From assembly GCA_002490635.1 (NCBI GenBank), contig DKUJ01000003.1, positions 1 through 49,287 on the forward strand: a DNA stretch of 49,287 nucleotides, given 5' to 3'. Below are positions 48,737 to 49,287 of the stretch, piece by piece. The stretch comes from Porphyromonadaceae bacterium UBA7207 (GTDB lineage: Bacteria > Bacteroidota > Bacteroidia > Bacteroidales > Muribaculaceae). The position numbers were made by a program, and so were the translations under genes. The notes under the pieces are model-generated. The model did no database searches. It was not told the origin of the DNA and saw only the letters and a program-made list of their open reading frames with translations. How positions within the stretch are numbered: the stretch's first letter is position 1; each line of letters starts with the position of its first letter.

Positions 48737-49287
48737 ATGGCAACTATAGTAACTGTTGAAAACATAAGCAAATCGCTCGGCGACCGCACGCTTTTCACCG
48801 ATATAGGCTTCGGCATAGAGGAAGGCGACAAAATAGGACTCATCGCCCGCAACGGAACAGGCAAAAGCACCCTTATGAGCATTATCGCCGGAGTACAGTC
48901 GCCTGACAGCGGACAGGTTGTATGCCGAAATGGCCTGCGTATAGGCTATCTGCCCCAGCAGCCCGAGTTCAGCTCCGGTTCCACTGTGCTCTCCGCGGCG
49001 ATGGAACACAGTGGCGACATAGCCTCCACTGTGCTGGCCTACGAGAACGCAATCGCCACCGACAACCGTGAAGCCATCCACACTCTCACTGCATCGATGG
49101 ATGCAATTTCGGCATGGGACTACAAGGACAAGCTCCACCAGGTGCTGGGACAACTCGGACTGTTCGATATGTCGCAGCCGGTGGCACAGCTCTCCGGAGG
49201 TCAACGCAAACGCCTCGCCATAGCCCGGCTTGTTATGCAACAGGCCGATTTCCTGCTGCTCGACGAGCCTACCAACCACCTCGACAT
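48737..49287 (+). CDS. ABC-F ATPase, N-terminal part, cut by window edge
   Basis: About 183 residues are visible. The first nucleotide-binding domain has Walker A LIARNGTGKSTLMSII, a Q-loop in IGYLPQQPEFS, the ABC signature VAQLSGGQRKRLAIARL and Walker B FLLLDEPTNHLD. There is no membrane domain, and the start (TIVTVENISKSLGDRTLFTD) goes straight into the ATPase. These features and the NHLD ending identify an ABC-F protein, which acts on ribosomes (Uup/EttA type). The second domain lies beyond the window, so the subfamily is not resolved. It is coupled to rlmH, another ribosome gene, 4 bases upstream. Confidence 0.92.
   Translation, partial: MATIVTVENISKSLGDRTLFTDIGFGIEEGDKIGLIARNGTGKSTLMSIIAGVQSPDSGQVVCRNGLRIGYLPQQPEFSSGSTVLSAAMEHSGDIASTVLAYENAIATDNREAIHTLTASMDAISAWDYKDKLHQVLGQLGLFDMSQPVAQLSGGQRKRLAIARLVMQQADFLLLDEPTNHLD

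Noticed and set aside
1..49287. CRISPR arrays, insertion sequences, prophage or conjugative genes
   Set aside because: No regularly spaced repeats, transposase, integrase or phage structural genes were seen; gene content is core-chromosomal.

Overview
This 49.3-kb window comes from a chromosome of the order Bacteroidales, most likely the Muribaculaceae or a close relative (the family is an inference). Four things point there. A complete type IX secretion (gliding/Por) core cluster is present. Promoters follow the Bacteroidota pattern, TTTG near -33 and TAnnTTTG near -7. Lineage-typical genes occur: a FeoA-FeoB fusion, a BioG-BioC fusion, a DUF4290 protein beside rimM, and secreted proteins with short T9SS-like C-terminal tails. 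Shine-Dalgarno sequences are largely absent. Coding is dense and GC-moderate. I see no IS element, prophage, CRISPR array or rRNA; a partial tRNA-Ser lies at the left edge.

Layout. 1-49 is the 5' part of tRNA-Ser(GGA). 237-3479 holds a secreted protein, a Crp/Fnr regulator and a MORN-repeat/GH25 lysozyme. 3617-6811 has bioG-bioC (fused) and bioD, with a convergent MFS exporter. 6882-13839 on the minus strand is porT-porP-gldK-gldL-gldM-gldN, which builds the T9SS motor and ring. 13840-15029 is the only long gap; it is AT-rich and holds hairpins and TGTACA repeats in front of an XRE regulator and crcB. 16157-20617 (minus) has purL and tag. 20828-25385 (plus) has tilS, a secreted six-hairpin glycosidase and menA. 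25363-32108 (minus) is a compact operon mlaE-mlaF-holB-addB-like-hemW. 32409-34406 is serC-serA. 34599-41416 (plus) is DUF4290-rimM-small acidic protein-OmpA-like-dnaB-feoAB-Crp. 41483-43484 (minus) has two secreted proteins. 43763-48159 (plus) is a tightly coupled operon: dCMP deaminase, S41 protease, 5-formyl-THF cyclo-ligase, phosphopantetheinyl transferase, CDF exporter and a small membrane protein. It is followed by rlmH and a truncated ABC-F ATPase.

The genes serve secretion and envelope (T9SS, GH25, MlaEF, OmpA-like, S41), cofactors (biotin, menaquinone, heme-related HemW, folate), nucleotide and serine synthesis, replication and repair (dnaB, holB, tag, AddB-like) and RNA maturation (tilS, rimM, rlmH).

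No wholly new multi-gene defence or metabolic system is evident. The strongest unexplained signals are regulatory. A nearly identical 33-bp promoter module sits in front of three unrelated housekeeping units (purL, the dCMP deaminase operon, rlmH). The 1.1-kb structured gap carries paired TGTACA sites before an XRE-crcB pair. A perfect 16-bp-arm palindrome lies between divergent genes at 43.5 kb. Two genes (GH25, tilS) have -7 boxes placed so that their mRNAs could be leaderless.
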